From positions 248,001 to 312,000 of the forward strand of contig NZ_JBNNGK010000004.1 in NCBI RefSeq assembly GCF_050268245.1: a stretch of 64,000 nt of DNA, read 5' to 3'. Numbering within the stretch: position 1 is the stretch's first letter; each line of letters starts with the position of its first letter. A program made the translations under genes and the position numbers. The notes under the pieces were generated by a model. The model had not been told where the DNA came from. It saw only the letters and a program-made list of their open reading frames with translations, and did no database searches. Below are positions 53,681-62,941 of this stretch, piece after piece. The stretch is from JBNNGK01 sp050268245 (GTDB taxonomy: Bacteria; Pseudomonadota; Gammaproteobacteria; Enterobacterales; Enterobacteriaceae).

Positions 53681-54293
53681 TTTCAGTTTTCTCTTTACCA
53701 GTACGAATATAGAGACGATAAGCCACTTGGCCGGCGACTTTTTCGCGGTGCAGCGCCCAATTGGTGGGCACATCGGTGGCGGCGCTTTCGGCCTCTGCCT
53801 CAACGTATACCCACGCCTCATCGGCCAACCAGCCTTGTTGCTCTAGCCGTTCGATGGTTTGCGCCAGCAACCCTTTGCGGAAGGGCGGATCAAGGAATAC
53901 CACTTGGTAAGGATCCGCTTTGCCTGCCAACCAGGTTAGTGCGTTGGTGTTCACCACCTGACCGTTGCCTTTCAGCAGTGTCAGGTTTTTTTCCAATTGT
54001 TGCGCTACCGGGCGTTCGAATTCCAACAGCGTTACGCTGCCGGCATAGCGTGACAATGCTTCGAGCCCTAACGCCCCGCTGCCAGCGAAGCAGTCCAAAC
54101 AGCGTGCGCCTTGAATCACCGGAGCCAGCCAATTAAACAAGGTTTCACGAACGCGATCGGTTGTCGGACGCAGCCCAGGGCTGTTCGGCACTGGCAGCTT
54201 TCGCCCGCGCCATTGGCCGCCGATAATGCGAATTTGTCCGGCGGAGGCGTTTTGCGGTTTTTTAACCGGCGCACGCGGCGATAATTTGGCCAT
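53670..54293 (-). CDS. rsmD: 16S rRNA m2G966 methyltransferase RsmD
   Basis: Protein of 207 residues. SAM-binding LDCFAGSGALGLEALSR (about 67-83), catalytic VFLDPPFRKG (DPPF), preceded by RIIGGQWRGRKLPVP and TDRVRETLFNWL. Modifies G966 of 16S rRNA. Divergent from ftsY, the conserved gene order. Confidence 0.96.
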   Translation of the reverse strand: MAKLSPRAPVKKPQNASAGQIRIIGGQWRGRKLPVPNSPGLRPTTDRVRETLFNWLAPVIQGARCLDCFAGSGALGLEALSRYAGSVTLLEFERPVAQQLEKNLTLLKGNGQVVNTNALTWLAGKADPYQVVFLDPPFRKGLLAQTIERLEQQGWLADEAWVYVEAEAESAATDVPTNWALHREKVAGQVAYRLYIRTGKEKTENAD

Positions 54294-54488
54294 AAAGAGT
54301 CTTAACAGTGTTGCGCAGTTTGCGGAAAATTGCCGCCATTGTAACGGGCAGAGGCGCTAGTGGAAAAGCGAAAACGTTGTTACTTGATTTCCCAAGCCGG
54401 ATGCGTGTTGCTGTGCGAGGGAAAGTGGTAGACTCAGGGGTTAAATTATTTTCGTTTTTCAGCCATCGGTACGGAGCAAAGTCGCAAC

Positions 54489-56024
54489 ATGGCAAAAGAT
54501 AAGAAACGTGGGTTTTTCTCCTGGCTAGGTTTTGGTCAGAAGGAAGAAGAGCAGCAGCAACCTGAGCCGTCGGTCGAGCAAACTGAACAGCAGGCCGATA
54601 CGCCGGCCGAACCGGCGGCCCCCTCGCTGGATGATAAGCTCCCTGCGCAGGAATCTGAGCCGGCCGCTTCGGTTGATACGCCGGGAGAGTGGGACGGCGG
54701 CCTCGAACAGGTGGCTGAAAACGTGCCGGAAATTTTTGAACACCCAGCACCGATCGAGCCGTTAGTTGAAGATAACGCTTCCGCGTGTGAGCCGGGGGTA
54801 GCCGAGCCGCAGGTGGAAACCGTCGTTGACGCTGAACCTACGGTGGAAACACGCCCTGTTGTGGAACCAAAACCAGAACCTGAGCCGCCGGCAAAGGCGT
54901 TAGTTCAGGAACCCGTAGAAGACGTTGCGGAGCCTGCTGAGGTAACGCCACCAAGCGAGGAAGCACCGCTTGCGGCAGCAGAGCCAGAAGCGCAACCGCT
55001 ACCCGAAAGCGCCTCTATCGCGCCGATTGTCACGCCGCCATTGGCGAGCGCCGATGACGAGCGACAGGCTCCCGCGGTTAGCCAGGAACAAGAGCGGCCA
55101 AGCAAAGAAGGCTTCTTCGCACGCTTAAAGCGCAGCCTAGTTAAAACCAAGCAAAATCTTGGTTCCGGTTTTATTGGCCTGTTCCGTGGCAAGAAAATTG
55201 ATGACGATCTGTTCGAAGAGTTGGAAGAACAGTTATTGATCGCCGACGTTGGCGTCGAAACCACCCGAAAAATCATCGAATCCTTGACTCAGCATGCCAG
55301 CCGCAAACAGCTGAAGGATGCAGAAGCGCTGTATGGCAAACTGAAGGAGGAAATGTCTGAAATTCTGGCAAAAGTCGACCAACCGCTGGATGTCAGTGGT
55401 AAAACCCCGTATGTCATTCTGATGGTAGGTGTTAACGGCGTTGGCAAAACCACCACCATCGGCAAACTGGCGCGTCAGTTCCAGGCTGAAGGCAAATCTG
55501 TCATGCTGGCTGCGGGGGATACGTTCCGTGCGGCGGCGGTTGAGCAGTTGCAAGTGTGGGGTGAGCGCAACCGTATTCCGGTGGTGGCACAGCATACCGG
55601 CGCCGATTCCGCTTCGGTGATTTTCGATGCGGTGCAGGCCGCGAAAGCGCGTGGTGTGGATGTATTGATCGCAGATACCGCCGGGCGCTTGCAAAATAAA
55701 GCGCATCTGATGGAAGAGTTGAAGAAGATAGTCCGCGTGATGAAAAAACTGGACGAGCATGCCCCGCATGAGGTTATGCTGACTTTGGATGCCAGCACCG
55801 GTCAAAATGCGGTCAGTCAGGCGAAATTATTTAATGAAGCCGTGGGCTTAACCGGCATCACCTTGACTAAACTAGACGGTACCGCCAAGGGGGGGGTGAT
55901 CTTCGCCATTGCCGATCAATTTGGCATTCCGATTCGCTATATCGGTGTCGGTGAGGGTATCGAAGATTTACGGCCTTTTAAGGCCGACGATTTTATTGAG
56001 GCACTTTTTGCCCGAGAGGATTAA
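54489..56024 (+). CDS. ftsY: Signal recognition particle receptor FtsY
   Basis: Protein of 511 residues (E. coli 497). Residues 1-200 form a Glu/Pro-rich acidic A domain, variable between species and here slightly longer. The NG GTPase follows: G1 GVNGVGKTTTIGKLA (about 318-332), DTFRAAAVEQL, DTAGRLQNK, TLDASTGQNA and TKLDGTAKGG. It docks SRP-ribosome complexes at the membrane. First gene of ftsYEX. Confidence 0.97.
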   Translation: MAKDKKRGFFSWLGFGQKEEEQQQPEPSVEQTEQQADTPAEPAAPSLDDKLPAQESEPAASVDTPGEWDGGLEQVAENVPEIFEHPAPIEPLVEDNASACEPGVAEPQVETVVDAEPTVETRPVVEPKPEPEPPAKALVQEPVEDVAEPAEVTPPSEEAPLAAAEPEAQPLPESASIAPIVTPPLASADDERQAPAVSQEQERPSKEGFFARLKRSLVKTKQNLGSGFIGLFRGKKIDDDLFEELEEQLLIADVGVETTRKIIESLTQHASRKQLKDAEALYGKLKEEMSEILAKVDQPLDVSGKTPYVILMVGVNGVGKTTTIGKLARQFQAEGKSVMLAAGDTFRAAAVEQLQVWGERNRIPVVAQHTGADSASVIFDAVQAAKARGVDVLIADTAGRLQNKAHLMEELKKIVRVMKKLDEHAPHEVMLTLDASTGQNAVSQAKLFNEAVGLTGITLTKLDGTAKGGVIFAIADQFGIPIRYIGVGEGIEDLRPFKADDFIEALFARED

Positions 56025-56029
56025 TACGG

Positions 56030-56701
56030 ATGATTCGCTTTGAACAGGTCAGTAAAGCTTATCTAGGGGGGCGTCAGGCACTGCAGGGGGTCGATTTCCA
56101 TCTTCGTCCGGCAGAGATGGCGTTTCTGACCGGCCATTCCGGCGCGGGTAAAAGTACCCTGCTGAAACTGATTTGTGGTATCGAACGACCCAGCGCCGGC
56201 CATATTTGGTTTGGCGGCCATGAAATCAGCCGGTTGAAAAACAGTGAAGTGCCATTCCTGCGTCGTCAGATCGGTATGATTTTCCAGGATCACCATTTGC
56301 TGTTGGATCGCACGGTGTATGACAACGTGGCAATGCCGCTGATTATCTCCGGCGCCAGCACCGAAGATATCCGCCGTCGCGTGTCGGCCGCGCTGGATAA
56401 GGTGGGGCTATTGGACAAAGCGAAAAACTTCCCGATCCAGCTTTCGGGCGGTGAACAGCAGCGCGTCGGTATTGCACGGGCGGTAGTCAACAAACCCGCG
56501 GTGCTGCTGGCGGATGAGCCTACCGGTAACCTGGATGATGTCTTGTCGGAAGGTATTCTGCGGCTGTTTGAGGAATTTAACCGCGTTGGCGTAACGGTGT
56601 TGATGGCCACCCACGACACAGGGCTGATCGCGCGTCGCAATTACCGCATCCTGACGTTGAGTCAGGGGCGCATGGCCGGGGGGGCGCATCATGGCGAATA
56701 A
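56030..56701 (+). CDS. ftsE: Cell-division ABC ATPase FtsE
   Basis: Protein of 223 residues. Walker A GHSGAGKST (about 36-44), Q-loop MIFQDHHL, signature LSGGEQQR, Walker B VLLADEPTGNLD, H-switch THD. With FtsX it regulates periplasmic cell-wall hydrolases (EnvC-AmiA/B) at the septum. Five bases after ftsY. Confidence 0.97.
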   Translation: MIRFEQVSKAYLGGRQALQGVDFHLRPAEMAFLTGHSGAGKSTLLKLICGIERPSAGHIWFGGHEISRLKNSEVPFLRRQIGMIFQDHHLLLDRTVYDNVAMPLIISGASTEDIRRRVSAALDKVGLLDKAKNFPIQLSGGEQQRVGIARAVVNKPAVLLADEPTGNLDDVLSEGILRLFEEFNRVGVTVLMATHDTGLIARRNYRILTLSQGRMAGGAHHGE

Positions 56702-57644
56702 CACCAAAACCGCCAAGAGCAAGGCACTGCGCGGCGGCTGGCGTGAGCAGTGGCGCTATGCTTGGATGAACGCCGTCAAGGATATGCTGCGTCAACCGCT
56801 GGCAACATTGCTGACGGTGATGGTGATCGCCATTTCTCTGACGCTGCCAAGCGTGTGCTACATCGTGTGGAAGAACGTAAGCACGGCTGCAACGCAATGG
56901 TATCCGACGCCGCAACTGACGGTGTATCTCGATAAATCACTCGACGATGATGCGGCGGTGAACGTTTTAGAAGTGATTAAAACCGAAGCGGGCGTCGAGA
57001 AAGTGAATTATCTGTCGCGCGAAGAGGCCCGTGGCGAGTTCCGGAACTGGTCCGGTTTCGGTGGCGCATTGGATATGCTGGAAGAGAACCCGCTGCCGGC
57101 GGTGGCGATCATCACGCCAAAAATGAGCTTCCAAAGTTCTGAAACGCTCAATACCTTGCGCGATCGGGTTGCGGCGGTGCAGGGCGTGGATGAAGTCAGG
57201 ATGGACGACAGCTGGTTTGCCCGTTTGGCGGCGTTGACTGGGTTGGTCGGCCAGGTTGCGGCGATTATCGGTATTTTGATGGTGGTTGCGGTGTTCCTGG
57301 TGATTGGCAACAGCGTACGGCTGAGTATTTTCAGCCGCCGCGACACCATTAACGTAATGAAGTTGATTGGTGCCACCGATGGTTTCATCCTGCGCCCCTT
57401 CCTCAACGGCGGCGCCATGCTCGGTTTCTTTGGCGCGCTGTTTTCGCTTTTCTTGTCTGGGGCACTGGTGTGGAAATTGGAGTCGGTGGTGACCAGCGTA
57501 GCAACGGTCTTTGGAACCCAGTTCACGTTGCACGGCCTTGGCTGGGATGAGGCATTGCTGCTGTTAATTGTGGCCGCGATGATCGGCTGGGTTGCCGCGT
57601 GGTTAGCCACCGTGCAACATTTACGCCGATTTACACCACAATAA
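56691..57644 (+). CDS. ftsX: Cell-division ABC permease FtsX
   Basis: Protein of 317 residues, four membrane segments (first about 38-60) and a large periplasmic loop between the first two (about 62-190), where EnvC binds in E. coli. Typical stretch FSRRDTINVMKLIGATDGFILRPF. Overlaps ftsE by 11 bases. Confidence 0.96.
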   Translation: MANNTKTAKSKALRGGWREQWRYAWMNAVKDMLRQPLATLLTVMVIAISLTLPSVCYIVWKNVSTAATQWYPTPQLTVYLDKSLDDDAAVNVLEVIKTEAGVEKVNYLSREEARGEFRNWSGFGGALDMLEENPLPAVAIITPKMSFQSSETLNTLRDRVAAVQGVDEVRMDDSWFARLAALTGLVGQVAAIIGILMVVAVFLVIGNSVRLSIFSRRDTINVMKLIGATDGFILRPFLNGGAMLGFFGALFSLFLSGALVWKLESVVTSVATVFGTQFTLHGLGWDEALLLLIVAAMIGWVAAWLATVQHLRRFTPQ

Positions 57645-57949
57645 AATTTTTTTGGTATACTCTTCCCCTGCTGCATTTATCGTGTTGCCGGGGAAGAGCC
57701 TTCTGGATCGACAAGATCATTCCTTTTCCTATGAGCACAAATTCCCTATCATCTTGCGCTTTCGTCACGTATTGTTTTGAGCATTGCGATCGAAAACGGT
57801 GAACTTTTAGGGTAAAACACGGTCAAAAGTTGCAGCAAATGTTAAGGTGCCGGCGAGCGGAACCGCTTTTGCAACAGCAACTGCCGTAAAATCACTTTTC
57901 CCCGCCGTAAAGACTCACCTGCATGATCCGTTTTATAGAGAGGGTTTGA
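57645..57949 (+). promoter_or_regulatory. rpoH promoter region and 5' leader
   Basis: A 305-base gap that in enterobacteria holds several rpoH promoters. TCTTCCCC (57661-57668) and GGGGAAGA (57690-57697) could form a terminator-like stem for ftsX. The sigma-E promoter at 57801-57827 is listed. The 5' leader is expected to fold with the early coding region as an RNA thermosensor, but I could not fold it here. Confidence 0.6.
57801..57827 (+). promoter_or_regulatory. Sigma-E promoter of rpoH
   Basis: GAACTT (57801-57806), 16 bases, TCAAA (57823-57827) fits the sigma-E consensus GGAACTT-N15/16-TCAAA. The sequence is close to E. coli rpoH P3, used during envelope and extreme heat stress. Confidence 0.78.
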
Positions 57950-58807
57950 ATGACCAAAGAAATGCAAACTTTAGCCTTAGTACCCCAAGGTAGCTTGGAA
58001 GCCTATATTCGGGCCGCCAACACCTATCCGATGCTGACGGCAGAGGAAGAGCGGGAGTTGGCTGAACGGCTGCATTATCAGGGCGATCTGGAAGCAGCTA
58101 AGCAGCTAATCCTGTCTCACCTGCGCTTTGTCGCTCATATTGCCCGTAATTATTCCGGTTATGGCCTGCCGCAGGCAGATCTTATCCAGGAAGGGAATAT
58201 CGGCCTGATGAAAGCTGTTCGCCGTTTCAACCCAGAGGTTGGCGTGCGTCTGGTTTCCTTTGCAGTGCATTGGATCAAGGCGGAAATTCATGAATATGTG
58301 CTGCGTAACTGGCGCATCGTTAAAGTTGCTACCACCAAAGCACAACGTAAGCTGTTCTTTAACCTGCGTAAAACCAAGCAGCGTCTGGGCTGGTTCAATC
58401 AGGATGAAGTGGAACTGGTGGCGCGTGAGCTGGGTGTAACAAGCAAAGACGTGCGTGAGATGGAATCGCGCATGGCAGCGCAAGACATGACCTTTGATCC
58501 AACGCCTGATGATGAAGCGCGTGAGGGGCACTCGATGGCTCCGGTGCTGTATTTACAGGATAAAACCTCTGATTTTGCCGAAGGCATCGAGGAGGACAAC
58601 TGGGAAAGCAACGCCGCAGACAAACTGGCCTATGCGATGGAAGGGCTGGACGAACGCAGCCAGCATATCATTCGCGCTCGCTGGTTGGATGATGACAATA
58701 AATCCACCTTGCAGGAACTGGCCGATCAATACGGCGTTTCCGCAGAGCGTGTGCGCCAGCTTGAAAAGAACGCCATGAAAAAATTGAAGATGGCGATCGA
58801 AGCGTAA
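57950..58807 (+). CDS. rpoH: Heat-shock sigma factor RpoH (sigma-32)
   Basis: Protein of 285 residues (E. coli 284). Region 2 (LILSHLRFVAHIARNYSGYGLPQADLIQEGNIGLMKAV), RpoH box QRKLFFNLRKTKQ (about 132-144), and region 4 (DERSQHIIRARWL and EDRxxx-like AERVRQLEKNAMKKL). Directs heat-shock transcription; its level is set by leader RNA structure, DnaK/J and FtsH. Confidence 0.98.
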   Translation: MTKEMQTLALVPQGSLEAYIRAANTYPMLTAEEERELAERLHYQGDLEAAKQLILSHLRFVAHIARNYSGYGLPQADLIQEGNIGLMKAVRRFNPEVGVRLVSFAVHWIKAEIHEYVLRNWRIVKVATTKAQRKLFFNLRKTKQRLGWFNQDEVELVARELGVTSKDVREMESRMAAQDMTFDPTPDDEAREGHSMAPVLYLQDKTSDFAEGIEEDNWESNAADKLAYAMEGLDERSQHIIRARWLDDDNKSTLQELADQYGVSAERVRQLEKNAMKKLKMAIEA

Positions 58808-58824
58808 TTCGCGAAATCCATGAA

Positions 58825-58848
58825 AACCCGGCTTAGCCGGGTTTTTTT
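58825..58848 (+). terminator. Intrinsic terminator of rpoH
   Basis: AACCCGGC (58825-58832), loop TTA, GCCGGGTT (58836-58843), then seven T (58842-58848). Seventeen bases after the rpoH stop. Possibly also serves the convergent TPR gene through its A-run. Confidence 0.9.
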
Positions 58849-58867
58849 ATGGCTGCAATGTCGTGAA

Positions 58868-60943
58868 TCATGCTTCGGGGCGGGTCAGCGCCGCAAAGTC
58901 GGGTGTCGGGCAGTCATAGCCAAACTTTTTCATTGAATCATCGAGTTTGCCGTTGGTGACATAACGTTGATACAACGCGCGACCGGTTTTTGCATCGCGC
59001 TTGATCACCCAACTGGCGGCGTTACACAGCACTGCCGCGTAAGCCTGACTTTTGGGCGGTAACAAATCGGCCGCTTTCCGGGCTAAATCGACGGCTTGCC
59101 AGCGATAATGCAAGAAGCGATTATCTTGCGGCGGTAACGCTTTGGCCGCGCGTGCGGCTTCCGCAACGCTGAGCCAACGCGGGTGCTTCAGTTCGCGGGT
59201 ATCAAAGGCATCGCCGAGATAGGAATATCCCGCGCCATAAATAGCGTAATCCGGCGTCATTTCATAACCGGTTAATTCCAGACCTTGATTGCGCAGCAGA
59301 GTGGCTGCCTGATAGTAAGCTTGGGCGCGTGTCAGGCTATTCTTGCTGTTATTGGTCGCGTTTTCGAGTGCATGACTGAGTTGCTGAGCCGCTTCACGGT
59401 AGTTAGGGATAGCGAAGTAGTTCTGTGCCTCTTGATAACGTCCGACACGCATTAAGCGACGTGCCAGCAGTTCACGCAGTTGAACCTCCGGTGTTATGCG
59501 TTGGCCGTTATACTCATCGGGATTCACCGGTTTTAAGGGCGTTGTCGGCGGTGGGACCTGCTCATCGACGAACTGCTTCAGCTCATCGACCGTTAGCACC
59601 CGTTCTGCCACATCGGCAACGTCTGCCCAATACTCCGCTTTACCGCGATATAACAGCGCCATCGCTTGTAAATAGTCACCGCGATTCAACGCCAAAATCG
59701 CCTGCTCACCGGCGATTCGACAATCAGGCACCACGGTTTCTGCGGCAAAGTTAGCGCTGCGTTGCTCGCCCCAGCTTTCGTCTGACGGGAAAAGCGCCGC
59801 AGCTTTGGCATAGGCAGCGGTCGCGGTGTCGACATCGCCGTTACGCAGCGCCATTTTGGCACGCAGCCACCAGCTTAGGCCTGAATCCTCAGCATTTTTG
59901 AGCAGAGTAGCGGCCATGGCGTAATCACCGGAGCGGTAAGCCAAGGCTGCCAGTCGATCGCTGCCGCTAAAACCGCTTTTGACCGCAGAGTTCAATAACG
60001 CCAAGATTTGCCGAGTGATGTGCTTGGAACGGCTGCGGTTGTCATCGGTATCTTGCATTTGCAAATTACTGCCGCGCGCAAACAGTTCGATGGTGACCAA
60101 TTGCTGTATGAGCGGATCGTTGACGATCGTTTTTAATTGGTCGAAGTGCGCGGGATCGACCAACATGCTGGAGACATATTGCAATGACAATCCGCCTTGG
60201 GGATCACCCTGCGCCGCCTGTTGAGCATAGAGATGGGCAGCTGTGCGGATATCGCCGAGCCACAGATGGACACGCGCTTGTTGCCCTAGACTGCTGAGCG
60301 TGAGTTGATCCGGGTCGTCAGTTCCCGCTTTTACGTGATTGATAATCTGCTGAAACTCCGCCAGCGCCTGTTTGAGCTGTGCGGGTGCCGGGTGGCTGAG
60401 TGGGGCTGCGGTATCTGCATCCGGCTCATTCGGCGTTCCGCGGTCGTTCATCAGTAGGCGGCCAAGGGAATAGTGCGCGCGCAGCCCCCAATCCCCTTGT
60501 TCGGCGACAGGTAATGCTAATACCTGACGAAAGTATTCTGCCGCCCGCGGGTCGTTATTAGCAAATGCCACGGCACCTAGCGTGTATTGGCGCGCAGCAT
60601 TGGACAGACTCCGGCTATCCACCGCGTCGGCTGCTTCCACCGTTTTGGCTGCACGCATACTGTTGATCGCCACGGTTTCGGGTGACAACGGCATGGGTTT
60701 GGGCGGCATGGCGGGCGCGGGCGGCTGCCAACGTGGCAGGCGTTGATCGGCAGGAACTAATCGGCTGGATTCAAAAGCGAAGTTGCCTTCCGGCATAAAT
60801 AATAGCGTGCCGTTCCGATCCAGCAACAACCGGTTGGGGAAGTCAGGCCCACAGGCGTGACTGAACGGTGCCGTTACGGTGATCGCGACCAGTATGGCCA
60901 GGGACAAAGGCGGCCGAGCGGAACGAAAATTAAGGTGTGACAA
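58868..60943 (-). CDS. Large exported TPR-repeat protein
   Basis: Protein of 691 residues from TTG at 60943, which has a perfect AGGAGG five bases upstream; no ATG lies near. Signal peptide to about FSHA (residue 30), followed by CGPDFPNRLLLDR; the Cys could be lipidated, but the lipobox is poor. The bulk is alpha-helical with TPR-like stretches (LGAVAFANNDPRAAEYFRQVLAL, ALAYRSGDYAMAATLLKNAEDSGL). Function unknown. It overlaps the upstream DUF3142 gene by 14 bases, suggesting joint function. Confidence 0.75.
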   Translation of the reverse strand: MSHLNFRSARPPLSLAILVAITVTAPFSHACGPDFPNRLLLDRNGTLLFMPEGNFAFESSRLVPADQRLPRWQPPAPAMPPKPMPLSPETVAINSMRAAKTVEAADAVDSRSLSNAARQYTLGAVAFANNDPRAAEYFRQVLALPVAEQGDWGLRAHYSLGRLLMNDRGTPNEPDADTAAPLSHPAPAQLKQALAEFQQIINHVKAGTDDPDQLTLSSLGQQARVHLWLGDIRTAAHLYAQQAAQGDPQGGLSLQYVSSMLVDPAHFDQLKTIVNDPLIQQLVTIELFARGSNLQMQDTDDNRSRSKHITRQILALLNSAVKSGFSGSDRLAALAYRSGDYAMAATLLKNAEDSGLSWWLRAKMALRNGDVDTATAAYAKAAALFPSDESWGEQRSANFAAETVVPDCRIAGEQAILALNRGDYLQAMALLYRGKAEYWADVADVAERVLTVDELKQFVDEQVPPPTTPLKPVNPDEYNGQRITPEVQLRELLARRLMRVGRYQEAQNYFAIPNYREAAQQLSHALENATNNSKNSLTRAQAYYQAATLLRNQGLELTGYEMTPDYAIYGAGYSYLGDAFDTRELKHPRWLSVAEAARAAKALPPQDNRFLHYRWQAVDLARKAADLLPPKSQAYAAVLCNAASWVIKRDAKTGRALYQRYVTNGKLDDSMKKFGYDCPTPDFAALTRPEA

Positions 60944-62147
60944 GGGTGCCTCCTGGCATCAGATGTTGGCAACGCAGCCAGCCCAGCGGGCGCGATTGTC
61001 CGGCACGCACCAAATCGTTATCAGTGCGGATAAAGCGCTGCTGCGAAGGTGTGGACTCCAGCCGATAATCGCCTACCGCGTCGGCAGCCAAACAGCCACT
61101 GGCGTCGATAACGATCGTCGCGGGCAGCGGGGCATCCACCGGACCGTTATTGTGAACGCTCAGATCGTAAAGCGTTTTGTGCTGAGCGTGTGGCTGAATA
61201 TTTAGCTGCCAATCGCTCGTTAAGGGCTGTTGCTCGATCACCGCGCGCAGCGTCGCCAGCGACCAGGCACGTCGATCGTTAGGCAGCGGTAGTCGAAACC
61301 AGATAATCCCACGCAGATAAGCGACAGGTCGTGCCGCGAGCTGGTGTAAAAAATCGGCAATCTGTTGTGGTGCGACCGTGAGTTCTCGCGTCGTCCCGGC
61401 CACGCGCAGCGCGGTTTCGCTTTCTACCTGAGCACCTTGTTCATCGAATCCGACTAAACCCATACCATAAGCCGGCAAGGCGACACGAAACGGTTTTGGC
61501 GTGATCCGCGCATAGTGCTGTATCCAGCGTAGCGCCAATGCGTTGTTAAATAAACCTTGTTGCGGTGACAGTACCGCGTGTACCTGCAACACTGAGCTGT
61601 CAACCTGTTGCAATACTTCAGGCAATATCGGTGAGATTAGCCAGGCAGGCAATGCGGTAATGCTGAGCTGGACGGTGGCGGGGAGTTGCGCGCGCAGGTG
61701 TTGCAGAAAATCGCGATACTGCGGTAAACGGGCGGTGGCGGCATCGTGGTCGATCTCAATACCGATGACGTTCAGCCCGGCCATTTGCCAGCGCTGCAAC
61801 TGCAGCAGCAGCCGTTGGCGCAGTGATGATTCATCCAATGAGGGCAATTGCCCATCAAGTCGCGCTACCAGCCACACCGGACGACCGTCTTGACGTAACA
61901 ACGTGGTATCGACAGCGACGCTACGCAAACCTTCGTGCGCATGGGCTTGCAGGCCAAGGATCCGCAAGGCGGAGAATAAATCGTGGCTGTTTGCTAATGC
62001 CACAGCATGCTCTGGCGTCCAGACGCGTTGCCACAGATAGACCTGTTGATCCCACGGCTGGCGCAGCTGTAAGCCTTGATAACGGCCGCCCAATCCGGCC
62101 GCCAGCGCTAACACCAGCACCACCAGCAACGCTAGCCAACGTTTCAT
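60930..62147 (-). CDS. DUF3142 domain-containing exported protein
   Basis: Protein of 405 residues from ATG at 62147, overlapping the panM stop as ATGA. One N-terminal membrane segment/signal (about 3-22). The middle looks like a TIM-barrel-type hydrolase fold: the stretch VIGIEIDHDAATARLPQYRDFLQHLRAQLP and LSITALPAWL are typical of DUF3142; the acid residues in EIDHD may be catalytic, though no activity is proven. Second gene of a panM-DUF3142-TPR operon. Confidence 0.75.
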   Translation of the reverse strand: MKRWLALLVVLVLALAAGLGGRYQGLQLRQPWDQQVYLWQRVWTPEHAVALANSHDLFSALRILGLQAHAHEGLRSVAVDTTLLRQDGRPVWLVARLDGQLPSLDESSLRQRLLLQLQRWQMAGLNVIGIEIDHDAATARLPQYRDFLQHLRAQLPATVQLSITALPAWLISPILPEVLQQVDSSVLQVHAVLSPQQGLFNNALALRWIQHYARITPKPFRVALPAYGMGLVGFDEQGAQVESETALRVAGTTRELTVAPQQIADFLHQLAARPVAYLRGIIWFRLPLPNDRRAWSLATLRAVIEQQPLTSDWQLNIQPHAQHKTLYDLSVHNNGPVDAPLPATIVIDASGCLAADAVGDYRLESTPSQQRFIRTDNDLVRAGQSRPLGWLRCQHLMPGGTLVTP

Positions 62148-62536
62148 TTTTGCCAAAGTTCGCCGTGTGCGGTAAAGCCGCAGGCTCGCATGAAGTTGTC
62201 CACTTCGCCACGTTCACGCGGAGTCAGCCCGGCAGTGGACAATTGCCAGCGTGCCACCTGGGGCAACTGTTGCTGTACCTCTTCTATCAGATACAGCCCT
62301 ACGCCACGGCGACGGGTGATCTCGCGGACCAAGAGATCGTGGAGTTGCGCGCACTCGTCACCCAGCGCGATCTTGACCGCCCCCAAGAGCCGATCGTTGA
62401 AGCGAGCGCCGAACAGCGCCTTATCGGCCTCTAGCCAGGTTTGCCAGTGCGCCGGTTGTTGATGCGGCCAGATTTTGCCCAAGTCGATCAGATCTTGGTT
62501 GGACAGTGCGGTTAACCGCTCGATGGTCAGTTTCAT
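62144..62536 (-). CDS. panM: PanM (PanZ), activator of pantothenate synthesis
   Basis: Protein of 130 residues (E. coli 127) from ATG at 62536 (MKLTIERLTALS). GNAT fold with LLVREITRRRGVGLYLIEEVQ as acetyl-CoA site (about 69-90). It triggers self-cleavage of pro-PanD to active aspartate decarboxylase and, with CoA bound, feedback-limits it. In E. coli panM lies among the liv genes, next to livK, as here. Overlaps the next gene by four bases. Confidence 0.92.
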   Translation of the reverse strand: MKLTIERLTALSNQDLIDLGKIWPHQQPAHWQTWLEADKALFGARFNDRLLGAVKIALGDECAQLHDLLVREITRRRGVGLYLIEEVQQQLPQVARWQLSTAGLTPRERGEVDNFMRACGFTAHGELWQK

Positions 62537-62941
62537 GAAAATTCCCGAACGAATTATCGATGGTGCCAGTGTAATAGATCTTACCCGATGCGTTGTGTAA
62601 CTTTTTCTGTACGAAAGCAACGCAGAATGTTTTTTACTCACTTTATTTTTCGAGTAAAAAATTGGTAAACAAATTGTTAACCAGTGCAATGCGCTGTGAT
62701 TGGCGAAAAATGGCGCAGATTACATCCGGGTTTTATACTGTTTACATCGCTTATTTCTGATGGTTGAAGTTGATTTGCAGAATAAAATTCCTGTTTAATG
62801 GTATGAAAAATAAAGCCTTATTATGAGTTTATGCTTAGTGATCACCTAACTCATTATTACTTATGAATAAAAAGCAATAACTCATCACAGAATAAGGAAA
62901 GCACAACGGTACGTTCACAATAACAGACGGGGAAGATACGA
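62537..62941. promoter_or_regulatory. Divergent panM-livK intergenic region
   Basis: A 405-base A/T-rich region. A ten-base perfect stem ttttttactc (62630-62639)/gagtaaaaaa (62652-62661) could be a terminator for either strand. liv genes are usually leucine- and Lrp-controlled, but I cannot point to a clear Lrp site. A GGGGAAG ribosome site precedes livK. Confidence 0.5.
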
